Source: Rhyacichthys aspro (lineage: Eukaryota; Chordata; Actinopteri; Gobiiformes; Rhyacichthyidae). Taken from it: 64,000 bases of DNA. A program made the position numbers and the translations under genes. Location of the stretch: positions 18,641,906-18,705,905 of the forward strand of contig CM072160.1 of NCBI GenBank assembly GCA_036850595.1, read 5' to 3'. The notes beneath the pieces are model-generated. The model made no database searches. It was not told the DNA's origin and saw only the letters and a list, made by a program, of their open reading frames with translations. Below, in pieces: positions 1 to 10,913 of the stretch. Each line of letters begins with the position of its first letter. The stretch's first letter is position 1.

Positions 1-1214
1 TGGAGAATCCTATACTAATTTATATTTTTGGGAATCTGTCCCCTTTACCAAAGATGACGTAAGAGCATGATTGTAGCTGCTGCAGGCCTAATGAATGCAC
101 AGTTAATGAAAACTGTGACAGTAACCAAATGACGAGGATGCATCCAAATGCATGTAACTCAAAGTCCCCACATGCACACAAATATTTTTCATCTCCAATA
201 TATATTTCAAAGGGTAAGAAGTTGTTAAATTAACTGATATGTTATAGATCAGTAACAGAGTGAAAGGGAAATTAACAAGGAGTAAATTGGCTGGGAATTT
301 GGGAACCAGGCTGCTTCTCGTTAGCCTGTCTTCATTAGGAAGTGTAGAACATGAAAGGGGACGCTGGCAAGTGTTCAAAGATTAACACCGGTGTTGGCCA
401 AATTGAACAGACATGTGAGCTTTAAATACAACATGACAGGTCATCAGGGTTTCCAAGAATTCACTTTCCAGGACTTTTCTAGGAATCTATCTTGAAAGTC
501 CAGGACAGTATTTTCTCATGAATGGTCATGTCATTTACAACGATCTCAGTTTTATTTCTTGATTCAAGAGCGTGATACGCAAAAATGTAATGCTCAGGCT
601 TTTTCTCTTTGCTTTAGTTTAAACCAAAGCACAAACTACAGAAGCCTCAGAGGGTCAAAACTCACTTAACTTCAGATTTCATGTAGGTTTAGGGCATACA
701 CTGAATGTTGCATTGTTTATCTAAAGCCAGTTGAGTTTCAAACCTGAGGAGCTTAAATATAATACAAATTCCACAGCAATATGCATTATTAAGGAAATGT
801 GATGTCATTATTGATTTACAGGTCATTTCTATGAGTAAAAACATACTCTCTAGATTTCCTGGTTTCACTTTTAATATAACTTTTGCACAGTTTTGTTGGC
901 ATTTTCTAATGATCATCATTTATTATGATTACCTCCAGTTCTACCTACTGCATCGTTAATAAAAGAAATAAATAAAAAAATTGAGGATAATTGAGGACAA
1001 TTGATAAAAGATGTATTTACTGTAAAATTACCGTAAAAAGAATAAGATGTACAAAATGAATGAATTAGCCCCTGACAACAAGCTATGTTACTGACTCAAC
1101 ACTCTTGAAATCTGAATATTTAAATATAAAGCTTTCAACCACTTAATGTATCAACAATATATCACTTGTACTTAAAAAATGAGATTAAATATATCACATG
1201 TGCTTCTCCTTTAA

Positions 1215-1710
1215 GTGCAATGATTAATGCAGATCGCGGCGGCAACATTCTGCTTAGAAACAGGACTTAAATATAAATCGACAGTACAGCACGGCAAATG
1301 GTGATACATGGTTTGTGCCATCTGTTGGTCTTCCTGTTGGACGGCGCACAGTGCCAGGGCCGGTGTCCAGTCCACTCAGAGCTCCTCCAGGCCGGTCCCA
1401 CCTGGCACAACTGTCCTCTCATTTCACACTGTCGCAGACGGCCTGACGAGTGCGGAGGCTGCCATGACTCAGTACAGGCACGACTCACTGCGGAGGATCA
1501 GCAGCGCCGGCCTCGAACAATTAATGGCTGCAAACTTTACACTAAAAAAATTCAATTTGATGAAATACAGTGAAAGTTATGGCCAAATTAAAAATGTAAA
1601 AAGGCCTTGGAGGACAACAAAAATGTCCCTAATGCAAAATTCTTGGGCCTCTCTGCGGGTTCACTTCAGGAGAGGCCCGGTCAGCTCCGAGCAGCCGTCA
1701 CATGGGTAAT
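1215..1710. promoter_or_regulatory. Candidate intronic regulatory element of foxo1
   Basis: A 500-bp island of high GC and CpG content (for example GCGGCGG near 1236 and several GGCCGG motifs) sits in otherwise AT-rich intron. It contains TGACTCA, an AP-1-type site, near 1465. Open frames of 133 and 91 codons on plus overlap each other out of frame and look like no known protein. Assignment as a regulatory element rests on composition and position only. Confidence 0.3.
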
Positions 1711-3184
1711 CACTTTAGAAAGAACTGCAGCCAGAAGAGAACCTAAAGTGAGACTTAAGTGGCGCCTGTTGAACGACCTTTGGATTTGGGAAAGTCTTTT
1801 TGAAAGTTCAGCGGCAGTTCAGTGTAAGGTGAAGGAGTTACTTAGGAGCCCTGTTTCCAAACATATTGTATCTACATAACATTTTCTAGTCTGGTCGGCT
1901 GTACCCAACAGCCTGTCGACCAATTATAGCACTTTGTTTTTCTAATGTCCAGAGGCAGTTTATTCTGTGCCCGTTGGTACTGACCCCTGGAGATCTAATT
2001 CATGGAGATTGGCTTAAGATTTTCAGAAATGTGAACAAATGTTGAATGTTTCAGAGGAAAAAATACCTATCCTTGGGTGAGAAAACTAAATTAAACATTT
2101 TCATGATAATGTTTATGCAATTTCCACATTTAATTGAGGTTAAGCAATCATGCAATATATAAAAGCAACACTGTATTTACACATCTCTTAACAAAAATGC
2201 CAAAACTACCACATTAGCTTGTCCTAGGGTCTGACAAAACAAAAAAAACACAGTTTCTTATATTTTCACATGTTGTGGGCTGAACGCCTGTTAAGTAAAA
2301 GTATTTTATTATGTAATTTACAATACTAAAGATATAGCAAGGAATTAGATTAATTTAAAAAATCCATTATATTGTAATGGAATGCTACAATGGCCTTTTT
2401 TCTGGATAGGAATTTAAAGGCCCATATTATAGAAAAATGTACATTTGGGGCATTTTTTTTGTATGTGTATTAAACTACAGATGACATTTTTGTGATGTAA
2501 GCAGGTGGCTAGGTCTTAATCACTCATCAGCTTTAGTATTTACAGATGTAAATGAGGATGATCTTTTTTAATTGCTTGGAGGTTTGGGCTCTTTCATTCA
2601 TAATTGCAAGTTTATTACTTTTTGGGTGGTTTTCCAGATGCAGGGTTCATCCATTTTTATCAGTCATGATTTACAAGAGTTTTTCATTTCCAAATTTCCA
2701 AAAAATGACCTTTATCATCTTCAATAAAACACAACAACCAATGGCTAAGTAAATATGCATATGGTTGTGGTCTAATCTTTAGGTAAATGTTTAAAACAAC
2801 ACTGTGTAAATTTCCCAAACGTTTTTAAAATCCAGAACTTTTCCAGAGTCTGAATATGGCATTTTAAATTTTCATAATTTTTGGTGTTTTTATGACCCTT
2901 GAACCCTGTAGCAAAGTCTGTATAGATTCACTTTGCCACTCACTTTTCAATCTACTCAATTGCATTTGCATTGTGACTTGTGATTGAAACCATTGATAGT
3001 TCAAATCTTGGAGCAATGACTTTGAAAAATGTGCCTTTAAAGTGTTCCTTGAATATGAAATACATACAGTAACTATACTGACTCTTATATAAATGCAATG
3101 TATAAAAGTTGTGCTGAACGTAAGTAGTAAAAAGACTGAAGCAATATCTTACATTTGAAAACCTGCTAAGGAAATCTATAAGTT

Positions 3185-3660
3185 AAATATTGATAAACAA
3201 CAGCTGCGCCATAACATGACAGCCATGCAAACACCATGTTCTTGTCTCTCTCATCTCCACTGTGGCCCTCATAAGCGGTCTCGCTGTGAAGACACAATGT
3301 GCGATAGCCCCCCCCTGTGCGAGACCGAGGGGTGCTCTATGAATAACTCCCCTCACAGCAGTGAATGGCACTCCGCTTTCCCACAGCATTACTCAGTCTA
3401 CACCCCCAACATGGCAGGATAAGCGCCGAGCCCAGGCGGCGGCTAAACGCCCCTTTTACAAGTCGCCCAGTTGCACAATAAACTGCTAAATGGATGGACG
3501 ACCTGCACTGAGCGTTTAAGGGGATTAATGAATGCAAAGGCACAATAAAGATTAACAGGACTATATATTCTACCGGCGCTATTATTGCTGTGTGCATATG
3601 TGGCGTAATCACACGGCGGGAGGTGAAGTCAGGCCAGGCACAATGACTGCAAACATCATG
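3185..3660. promoter_or_regulatory. Candidate intronic regulatory element of foxo1
   Basis: A second compositionally distinct island (GC-rich, low-repeat) in foxo1 intron 1, with short open frames on both strands and no recognised protein. Could be a conserved non-coding enhancer; only cross-species alignment would tell. Confidence 0.25.
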
Positions 3661-4099
3661 AGTTCAATACATAATGGGGGCAAACGTGTCTAACATCTCT
3701 GATAAATCCTATGTGTGTACAATGTGCAGTCTCCACATTTGAAGTAAGCAACCCATTAAAAGACACAAAATGGCAGGAAACCTTTTAAAGAAAATACATA
3801 AATTAAATGAAAGATCACATGTGATTTGTTTCCCATGTTAGCATTAAAAAACAACATCAGAGAGCACATGACATTGCCTTGTAAAATGAAGATTAACTGT
3901 CACTGTAACAGCTTCCATATTGCAAAAAGACAACTTAAACTGCGGTAAATGTAACTGTATTCCATTTGTTAGCAATTCACAAAAAGTCAATTTGTCAGAT
4001 GGCCTAACACCAAATCAGGAAGATATTATCTGCCTCAAGTATTTTTCGATACAACTCTAAAACATAACATAAATAAATGTATTTATGTGATAATAATTC

Positions 4100-4185
4100 T
4101 GTGTGAGGTGAGGTGCACAAAAAATGGATGCTTTACAAAACAACATGGCCCATCCTCTCCATGCTATTGTAAGCTAGTAGCGGAT
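4100..4185 (+). repeat. foxo1-intron dispersed repeat, copy A
   Basis: First copy of a repeat whose core reads ATGGATGCT, then three to eight A/T-rich bases, then AAAACAACATGG-CCATCCTCT (core from 4124). The upstream arm GTGAGGTGAGGTGCA is shared with copies D and E. Confidence 0.7.
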
Positions 4186-5124
4186 TTTTAAACTACAAAG
4201 ACTTGCGTGTTCTTTTGACATACCTCACACGTTTGAATATTTTTGGTAAAAATGTCAAAAGCTTACTATTGTCGACTTCAGTATTATTTTGATTTCAATG
4301 CACACACACTAACTTAACTTGACATTAAAAAATAAACTGAATCAGAAAGACATTTAACAGTATTTTTCAACTGAATCTCAAAAAAACTGACAGGATAATT
4401 GAGTATAATTGAGTTATATTAAAGCAATGTGACAATTAGAATGACTTTACAACAAACCAGATCTATGTCAGAAAGCTTCAAAGTGATAAGCTGTCCACAC
4501 TAACAACAAATCTGATCTAAAAACATGACTCCACTGTCAGTGTCCCAGGGTGTCCCCAAGACAAAAACATGCTACACTCTACAATGTAAATGATCTACTA
4601 GCACAATGTAATGATGCTGCAAGGCATTTAGCCCCGGTCCCTTACCTTAACTACCCTCTGCTATATAATAACTTCCTAATTACACTGTAACCACTTAGTA
4701 ACACTGGTAAAAGTGTAGACTGCGGCCCTTTTCCACATCGGTTTCGCAGGAGGGCAAACACGGATTACATTAAACTCAAAGGTTAATTGTGTTCAACAGG
4801 AAAATCAGTTCACTTCGAGGTATCCTCATCGTAAAGCCGCACATTATGTAAGAGTGTAACATGAAAAAAAGGGTGGATTGAAAGAATATGTAGTCAATTA
4901 CAGCTGCTTTAAGTCATAATTAATAGTCTACGCCAAAAATGAATATTGTCTGTACTATAATAACCCTTTGTGATAGGGCTGCCTGTGTGTAAATCACTTT
5001 TACACTGTTGGCTTTTTACAAATCGCACAAGCTACAGTTAAACTTGGTTTTATCGACCAAGTAAATTAGATCTATATCAATTTTTATGCAATATATAATG
5101 CTCTTAATGCTTAAAATCTCACAC

Positions 5125-5575
5125 TTTTGAATATGGTTACAGTTAGAAAGCCTTGTCATATGATAACTAATGAATCCGGGTGAGGTCTTTGTGAATATCT
5201 AGAAAAATGGATGCTATATAAAACAACATAGACCACCCTCTGCATGATGTTATAAAGTGGCCAGTGGGAGATGTTTCCAGGAATATAGTTTATAGATAAA
5301 GATAGTTTGCCTTTTTTTAATTCTTATTATTCTACATGAGGGGCTGGAGCATGTGTAGTAAAATGGATGTCATACAAAACAACATGGACCATCCTCTACA
5401 GTGGAAAATGTGAATTAGTAAAACTTTGGAATATAGTTAATGGATACAGTTAGTGCAGCATTTTAAACTCGTAAATCCAGGTAAGGTGCATGTGTAGTAA
5501 GATGGCTGCTATGTAAAATAACATGGACCATCCCTGCATGTTGTAACAGAACAATAAAGTGGCCAAAGTGGGATA
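5125..5575 (+). repeat. foxo1-intron dispersed repeat, cluster of three tandem copies (B, C, D)
   Basis: Three degenerate tandem units with cores starting at 5207, 5363 and 5502 (spacing 156 and 139 bp). Each carries an upstream arm (GAATAT-AGTT... then GTGAGGT or GTAAGGTGCATGTGTAGTA), the ATGG-TG-T core, ACAACAT-GACCA-CCTC, and in B and D a downstream AAAGTGGCCA-GTGG. Unit length is roughly 140-165 bp. Confidence 0.75.
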
Positions 5576-6939
5576 AATATCACTTTTTCAAACAAAACTC
5601 CTTGGTCTTGAAATGTTTTGCTATTTTGACTCCATTATGTTACAGAAAATGTTCGCCCAAATAAGACAAAATTGGTTACTGGCAATTATGATTTACAGAA
5701 TATCACCAGTTTCCATTTGGTTTCAGTTTCTGCTTAGTCACTCAATTTTTGCTTTGTTGGGCATATCATTGTATAACATTGTGGAGGGCTGTTTTGGTGC
5801 TTTTTATGGAACATTACATCTTAAAGAAACCACAATATGACATCCCCACTCACTACTTTTGACGTGGCTGTCATCTCAGCACGACTTAAAAACTCTGGAG
5901 CCTGCCCTGTCGACACGAGACAAAGAATCTCCCCGAGCGCTTTAACCGTCGCAGGCACTGCAGACATCCCACAGTACAAGAATATACCGTAATAAATCTT
6001 TCTAAGTGACTACAGCCTTAATATAATTCCCCACTGGGAGAGACTGTCATCTTTTTTTTTTTTGTTAGACGCCACTTAAACTGCCTTTTCAAAAAGCAGT
6101 GTACGCCCTTTCACAAAAAAAAAAAAAAAAAAAGTGTCCAGTGGGAGGGCCTGTCACACCACACGCCAGAACTTTAAAGTCTGCCCTTGCGTAATGTTTT
6201 GGACCCATTTCAGGAAACATGAATGTTTTTGGTATCTCACTGTTTCCGTACACACTTGAGTTGACATTGAAGCCTCAATCTCAAAATATGAGAGGATTCA
6301 CCTCAAAGTCAAATGGAAAAAGCACAGAGTACAGCACACATGTCCAACACAAGGTCCAGGGGCCAAATCAGGTCCTTTGCAAATATAAATAGCCTATGTT
6401 AGCTTGTGTAGCTAATAAAGAAAACCAAAAATGATCAAATTAGACTTAAGAGAAATAAAATGATTCGGAAGACAAACTTTACATTGGAACACATTGTCCA
6501 TTATAATACGGCCATTGATATGAATTTATTACTCTGAAGTCTTGCTGTCTAATGCTGTGGAGTCATTTTTGAAAAGCACATTGAAGGGAAGCAATAAGGC
6601 AAAGAGGAGGGGAAAAAAAGCCCAGTTGAGTCAGCAGACTCATATAAATCACATACTGAAGAAAGAAGTCAGATGACTCTCTAAGGTCATGGTAACAACT
6701 GGTCACTCGATAAATGGGATTAGAACTTAATGGAGGAAGATGTTGTATGAAAACAGCTACTAGGATGCAGAATATATCACAAAGTTATTATTAATGATAA
6801 AGCAACTCGAGGAGTATGCATACTGACTAGGCTATATGGTGTTTTGGAAAGCCATGCTGAAGGTATTGGGTCCAGGTATACAAAGGGTTAAATAAGGGTA
6901 ATATATTGATAAAGCCGTTCATGGAAAACACCTTTGGAG
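5576..6939. other. foxo1 intron 1 between the repeat clusters
   Basis: Non-coding. Around 5855-6190 three loosely similar segments recur (each with CTGTCA, an AACTTTAA- or ACTTAAA-like core, then a TCTG/CTGCC end). A 12-13 bp T run near 6052 and an 18-bp A run near 6115 flank the third. Nothing gene-like is visible from 6200 to 6900. Confidence 0.5.
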
Positions 6940-7255
6940 TAGTTTATTATTAGAGTAAGATAGCTGTAACACTGAAAGGTGATAACACTGAATGAGGTGA
7001 AGGTGCATATTTAGCAGGATGGATGCTGTATAAAACAACATGGTCCAACCTCTACTTGTTGTCAACAGAAAAGGGTGCTAAACTTTAGAAGAGGGAGGCT
7101 AACTTGATACTGAACTGATATTGTACTTCATAGCTGTAACACTGAAAGAAGAAATCTGACATAGTACAGCATGCATAGTGTGATGGATGCTTTATTAAAC
7201 AACATGGTCCATCCCCTACGCGCTGTTGTTGGCCAGTGGAAAAAGGTGCATTAGA
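6940..7255 (+). repeat. foxo1-intron dispersed repeat, pair of tandem copies (E, F)
   Basis: Two further units with cores at 7019 and 7183 (164 bp apart), each preceded by TAGCTGTAACACTGAAAG and followed by AACAACATGGTCCA. Copy F keeps the GGCCAGTGGAAAA tail seen after copies B and D. Confidence 0.75.
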
Positions 7256-8170
7256 TAGACTTTGGAAATGAGCGTGTGAAACCAGATCAGGCGGAGGTTT
7301 ATAGTCATAGCAAAAGAATGTAATGTCACGTTTTCCTCAAATTGTGGCGCCAAAAGATCTACTGTTATCAAAAAGTGTTGGAAATCTACAAATGCTCTGC
7401 CAATATTCTAAGAACATGACTGAATATGATAATACTCTGTGATTACAAAGTGGTAAACAATGATTTGACATTGTGGTCAGGGATGCACAATGTGGTGCCA
7501 TATCAACTGAGCAATAAATCGTGGTATGTTATGGTAGAACATGGAGCTATATGAGAATGGAAAATACATAGTGTAGAGTATGATATAGAGAAGTGGTTTT
7601 CTAACTTTTCACACCAAGTATTACTAACCATTGGCAGCAGACAATTTTATTCCTATATGAATATTAAGAAATGAGTAATCTTAGCTTTCCTAAAGGTCCA
7701 AACTGTTAAGTAGTAGACCTATAGTAGTAAACACAGTATAGTAAAGCTTGCCTGTGCAAAAAGATGTGTTAAAAAGTGCTGCATATTTGCTTCTAACCAT
7801 GTGATGACAGAGGATTTTGTGATTCATACTGTATGACAGAATGCAGCACTAGGTCTTACACTCCTAACAACTCTTTAACTGATATGTAATAGTGATAATG
7901 GCAACAGGCTGAGATAAAAAGAGAGCTCTGGCTGAAAGTCTTGATGTAGTCACACACAATAAAGTGACTATTAAACACCAGAGAGGACAGAAAACCCTGG
8001 AGGGATGTTACAGTGATACCACAGGAGATAAAAAAACAAGCAGAAAGCACATTGAGATCCCTGTGAAGCCACTGCTGGGTTAAGCAGACACCAACTCAAA
8101 GAAGTGGGCTAGACATTTGACATACCACTAAGAGTTACACAATGGGGCTTGTGGTTAAAGTAGAACCTAC
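7256..8170. other. foxo1 intron 1, proximal part
   Basis: Begins at the exon 1 donor (GT at 8170-8169 on minus). Near 7592-7631 the text GTGGTTTTCTAACTTTTCACACCAAGTA resembles the end of a widespread vertebrate hAT-type element. Otherwise no feature is seen. Confidence 0.45.
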
Positions 8171-8424
8171 CTTCCAGCCTGCAGAGCTGTTGCTGTCACC
8201 TTTGTCCTTAAAATAAGGCACACTCTTCACCATCCAGTCATAAATCTGAGACAGAGTCAGTCGGTTCTCTGGAGAGCTCTCTATCGCTTTGGTTATGAGG
8301 TCTGCATATGACATATTCCCCCAGGCGTTTCTGCGGGAGGAGCTGCTCTTTCTCTGGGCAGCGGCGGCAGCAGCGGCCGCGGCGGCGCTGGAGGAGGTCC
8401 CGGCCGGGGAGGAGAGCAGAGACA

Positions 8425-8456
<32 letters not shown>

Positions 8457-8827
8457 GGTGGCAGCTGGGGGCTCTGCTGCTGCTGCTGCTGCTGATGGTG
8501 GTGATGCTGCTGGTGAGGCTGGGGCTGGTGTGGGGCTTGCTGGTGCACGCAGTTCTCCTGGCACTGATAGTCCGGGCACAGGAGGCCGGGGTCCTGCTCG
8601 GGGAAGTCCTCGCTCTCCTCCAGCAGGCTCAGATTGTTGATGAACTCGTTGCCGGTGGGCTCCTGCTTCACAGAAGGCACCGGGGAGGAGGTGTTGGAGT
8701 CGCCCGGGTTAAGGAACTCCGGTCGGGGCAGGGGCCAAGTGCATGAGCGCGGCCGGGACAGGGGCTCGAAATCCGGGTCGATTTCCACCAGGTGTGGCTG
8801 CTGCTGCTGCTGGACCGCTTCCGCCAT
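8171..8827 (-). CDS. foxo1: Forkhead box protein O1, coding exon 1 (N-terminal 219 residues)
   Basis: FoxO1 is the insulin/PI3K/AKT-regulated forkhead transcription factor that drives gluconeogenic, stress-response and cell-cycle-arrest genes; AKT phosphorylation moves it from nucleus to cytoplasm. The exon opens MAEAV, as in other FOXO1 proteins. It shows the first AKT/14-3-3 site RPRSCTW with Thr30 (human Thr24), the conserved block around NLSLLEESEDFP, three polyglutamine runs (residues 6-10, 112-118, 125-134), a polyalanine run (148-157), then the forkhead start NAWGNMSYADL at 167. The exon ends at GDSNSSAGWK (219) with donor GTAGGT at 8170, exactly the known FOXO exon 1/2 junction within the DNA-binding domain. 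Recognition helix 3, the NLS, the other AKT sites and the transactivation domain lie in exon 2, which is not in the window; intron 1 therefore exceeds 8.1 kb. Whether this is foxo1a or foxo1b cannot be decided here. Confidence 0.97.
8357..8386 (-). repeat. Polyalanine-coding GCN tract in foxo1 exon 1
   Basis: Ten alanine codons in mixed usage (GCC, GCG, GCT), encoding residues 148-157 just before the forkhead domain. Mixed codons make this tract less slippage-prone than the adjacent CAG runs. Human FOXO1 also has N-terminal alanine-rich stretches. Confidence 0.9.
8426..8455 (-). repeat. Uninterrupted (CAG)10 polyglutamine tract in foxo1
   Basis: Ten pure CAG codons on the coding strand (CTG on plus) encode Gln125-134. 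A second pure run of seven lies at 8474-8494 (Gln112-118) and one of five at 8798-8812 (Gln6-10). The lack of synonymous interruptions predicts length polymorphism. Confidence 0.95.
8474..8494 (-). repeat. (CAG)7 polyglutamine tract in foxo1
   Basis: Seven pure CAG codons follow a histidine-rich stretch (HQQHHHH) and are separated from the (CAG)10 run by a short proline-containing spacer. Confidence 0.93.
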
Positions 8828-9210
8828 GGTCGAAAAGTGACGGAGCCGAGTGTCGAAGTGTCACGTCAATGTGACAGAGCTGTCCCTCAAAAGTTCGCCT
8901 TTGATAGAGTCCACGAAAAAGAGAAAACCAAGTCAGTCTACGGGAAAAAACAGTTATCTGCCTGGGTTAAAAGTCCTGAGAGTAACATCCCAAGCCGGCA
9001 GACTGTGAGTCCACAGTGATAAAAGCGACTTAGAGATCGTTAGTAGCTGGATTGTTTGTGTTGTCCGGTCGTAGTGATGTTGTGCAGCCTGTTGACTCTG
9101 AGCGGTGTACAGCATGTGAGCACTTACTGGAACTATCAGTCTGCCGCAGGCCCCGCCCACTCTGTGATTGACGCAGGGGCCGCGCCAATCAGAGGCGTCC
9201 ATCTCGATTC
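8828..9210 (-). promoter_or_regulatory. foxo1 5' UTR and proximal promoter
   Basis: Upstream of the ATG on minus. A GC box (CCCCGCCC) lies at 9151-9158 and a CCAAT box (inverted relative to minus) at 9185-9189, a normal TATA-less arrangement. The transcription start is probably between these and 8828, but cannot be fixed from sequence. Confidence 0.5.
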
Positions 9211-10370
9211 ATGAAAAAATGGATGTTGTTTTCATTCTTGAGCTCAGGACAGAGAGTGAACGGACTGAGTGTTTTTAACAGCACTGGAGTGACAGTTTAC
9301 CAAAAATAACTTAAATATGGGCAAATATGGGATTGAATCAAATAAAATAACTAATTAAAATAATATCTGTAGACTCACTCAGAAAGGTGTTTGAAGTTAG
9401 AAGCTAGTTAGCGTGTTTGCTCTATTGAGTTAGGCATAAAAACACTGTAGCTTAGCCTATTCATTAGCTGTTGTGTTCGACAAATTGATACAGAAGAGTT
9501 AAGCTATATGCTAATTTAACATTTTATTTATTTTTCCCCCATTGTGACTTACCTAACATCTGTCATTTTACAAACAAGAGGCTAAAGCAGCTAGTACAAG
9601 CACGACCATATAAAACTATAGACTTAATAAATGTTGCTATGTTTCCTGCAACAAACAAACAAACAACAAAAGTGTATTCCCAGCACTGTCCACTCGAATT
9701 TGGCCTTTAGGTGGTTAAAAAAAGAGACGTGAACTAAGATAAGTTCATTTACACTAAAATGAAAGATGTGTGCCGCCTTATTACTATTAATAAGAACGCT
9801 GTTATTATTCTGCTATAAATGTAATTCAGCCTTAGTGTGCAATCACACTGGCAAATCGAACTGTGCCCAAGCATGCTTTTTATCTAAAAGCAGGACTCGA
9901 TTGATAAATTGTGACTGAAGTGGTGCTTAAGAACCCTAAGTTATACTTAATACAACCATAGGATCAACAGACCTGACTGTAAGATTTCTCTTTAACTGAG
10001 TTGAACATGAATGCGCCAGTGGTCATCCGTGGACTTTGCCGCCATCTTGCGGTCATTTCAACACATTGCAATCTGCTCCTAATTGCTTCCGCATTTATCT
10101 CAGCGCATCCCAGTGCTCTTGACATATTACCTCACTATTGCACTTGAAATGCATAGACTATAACCTGAGAATGTTTTGGAGTAAACTTCCAACTAGAATA
10201 ATAATTGAAAAAGTTAGATTTTGAATGCATGTAGCTGAAGTCTTTTTATTATTATTATGAGGATAACAATTCTGAAAGGAATTTTTGCACCGTTATCAAC
10301 ATTGACCCTTCTTCTTACGGGAAAGTATTGTAGATATACCCACCTAAAGCGACGCGCTGTCATTTCATTT
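9211..10370. other. Intergenic, foxo1 to slc25a15 (divergent genes)
   Basis: AT-rich, no exon seen on either strand. In human an MRPS31 gene sits between FOXO1 and SLC25A15 (from memory); nothing resembling it is present here. Confidence 0.5.
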
Positions 10371-10720
10371 CTTGCCCCGTCCTGTCTCTTGGCAGAACTT
10401 TGACTCATGCGCGCGTCCTCGCCGTGCGTAAGGTGATCACCATGCCGGCGTTTCATCAGACGCTGCAGAGAAAACGGAAGTACTGAAAGACAAACACCGA
10501 TGTCAAAAGACAGGGAATGACAGAGTTAGAGACAAAATTAGCCTCTGGTAGTCCTTCTTTATTCTTGAGAAGAGAGACTTTCACTGTGCGTAATGGATAA
10601 CCCTGGACTCTAAAAGGACGAGCTCGAATCTGGTCATTACCAGCAACGACAGTGTGTTTGTGAGGGGAACAAGTCAAGAGGATCATTAACTACAGTTCAC
10701 CGGAGCCAGAAACATCACAG
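10371..10720 (+). promoter_or_regulatory. slc25a15 promoter and non-coding first exon
   Basis: A CpG-rich segment (CATGCGCGCG near 10408, CCGTGCG, GCCGGCG) leads to a strong splice donor CACAG|GTAAGC after 10720. The next acceptor (AACAG after 10845) begins the exon with the slc25a15 ATG, so this is read as the untranslated first exon. An upstream ATG at 10442 opens a 14-codon frame ending at 10486; whether it is inside the mRNA is unknown. Confidence 0.5.
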
Positions 10721-10858
10721 GTAAGCATCAATGCTCACAAAAAGTTATCAACATTATTACAACTCTTTCTTTATTAAGTAACAGATTCGATTTTTGTGTC
10801 CTTATCGACTACCGACGATGTTTGCACTATTTCTCTCATTAACAGCCCATTCAAAGCC

Positions 10859-10913
10859 ATGACGTCCCATCCAATGGTGCAAGCAATCATTGACTTTTCA
10901 GCAGGAGCAATAG
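10859..10913 (+). CDS. slc25a15: slc25a15 first coding exon (residues 1-18)
   Basis: Starts MTSHPMVQAIIDFSAGAI and ends in phase 1 before GTAGGT. The exon itself begins at 10846, leaving 13 untranslated bases before the ATG. Confidence 0.93.

Larger units (their letters stand above)
1..4090. other. foxo1 intron 1, distal part: non-coding, candidate conserved elements
   Basis: No exon with FOXO1 similarity was found on the minus strand, so this is intronic. Most is AT-rich unique-looking sequence. Two GC-richer islands, about 1215-1710 and 3185-3660, stand out and have open frames on both strands without protein similarity that I recognise. They are better explained as regulatory sequence than as exons. 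Confidence 0.6.

Noticed and set aside
1308..1709. 133-codon plus-strand frame in foxo1 intron 1
   Set aside because: Overlaps a second long frame out of register and a minus frame; no recognisable protein, so treated as a GC-rich non-coding island.
6115..6133. Long A run as a processed-pseudogene tail
   Set aside because: No upstream similarity to any mRNA and no target duplication seen.
8289..8840. Several overlapping plus-strand open frames (Cys/Leu- or Ala-rich) across foxo1 exon 1
   Set aside because: They are antisense readings of the CAG and GCN runs in foxo1; low complexity, no independent similarity.
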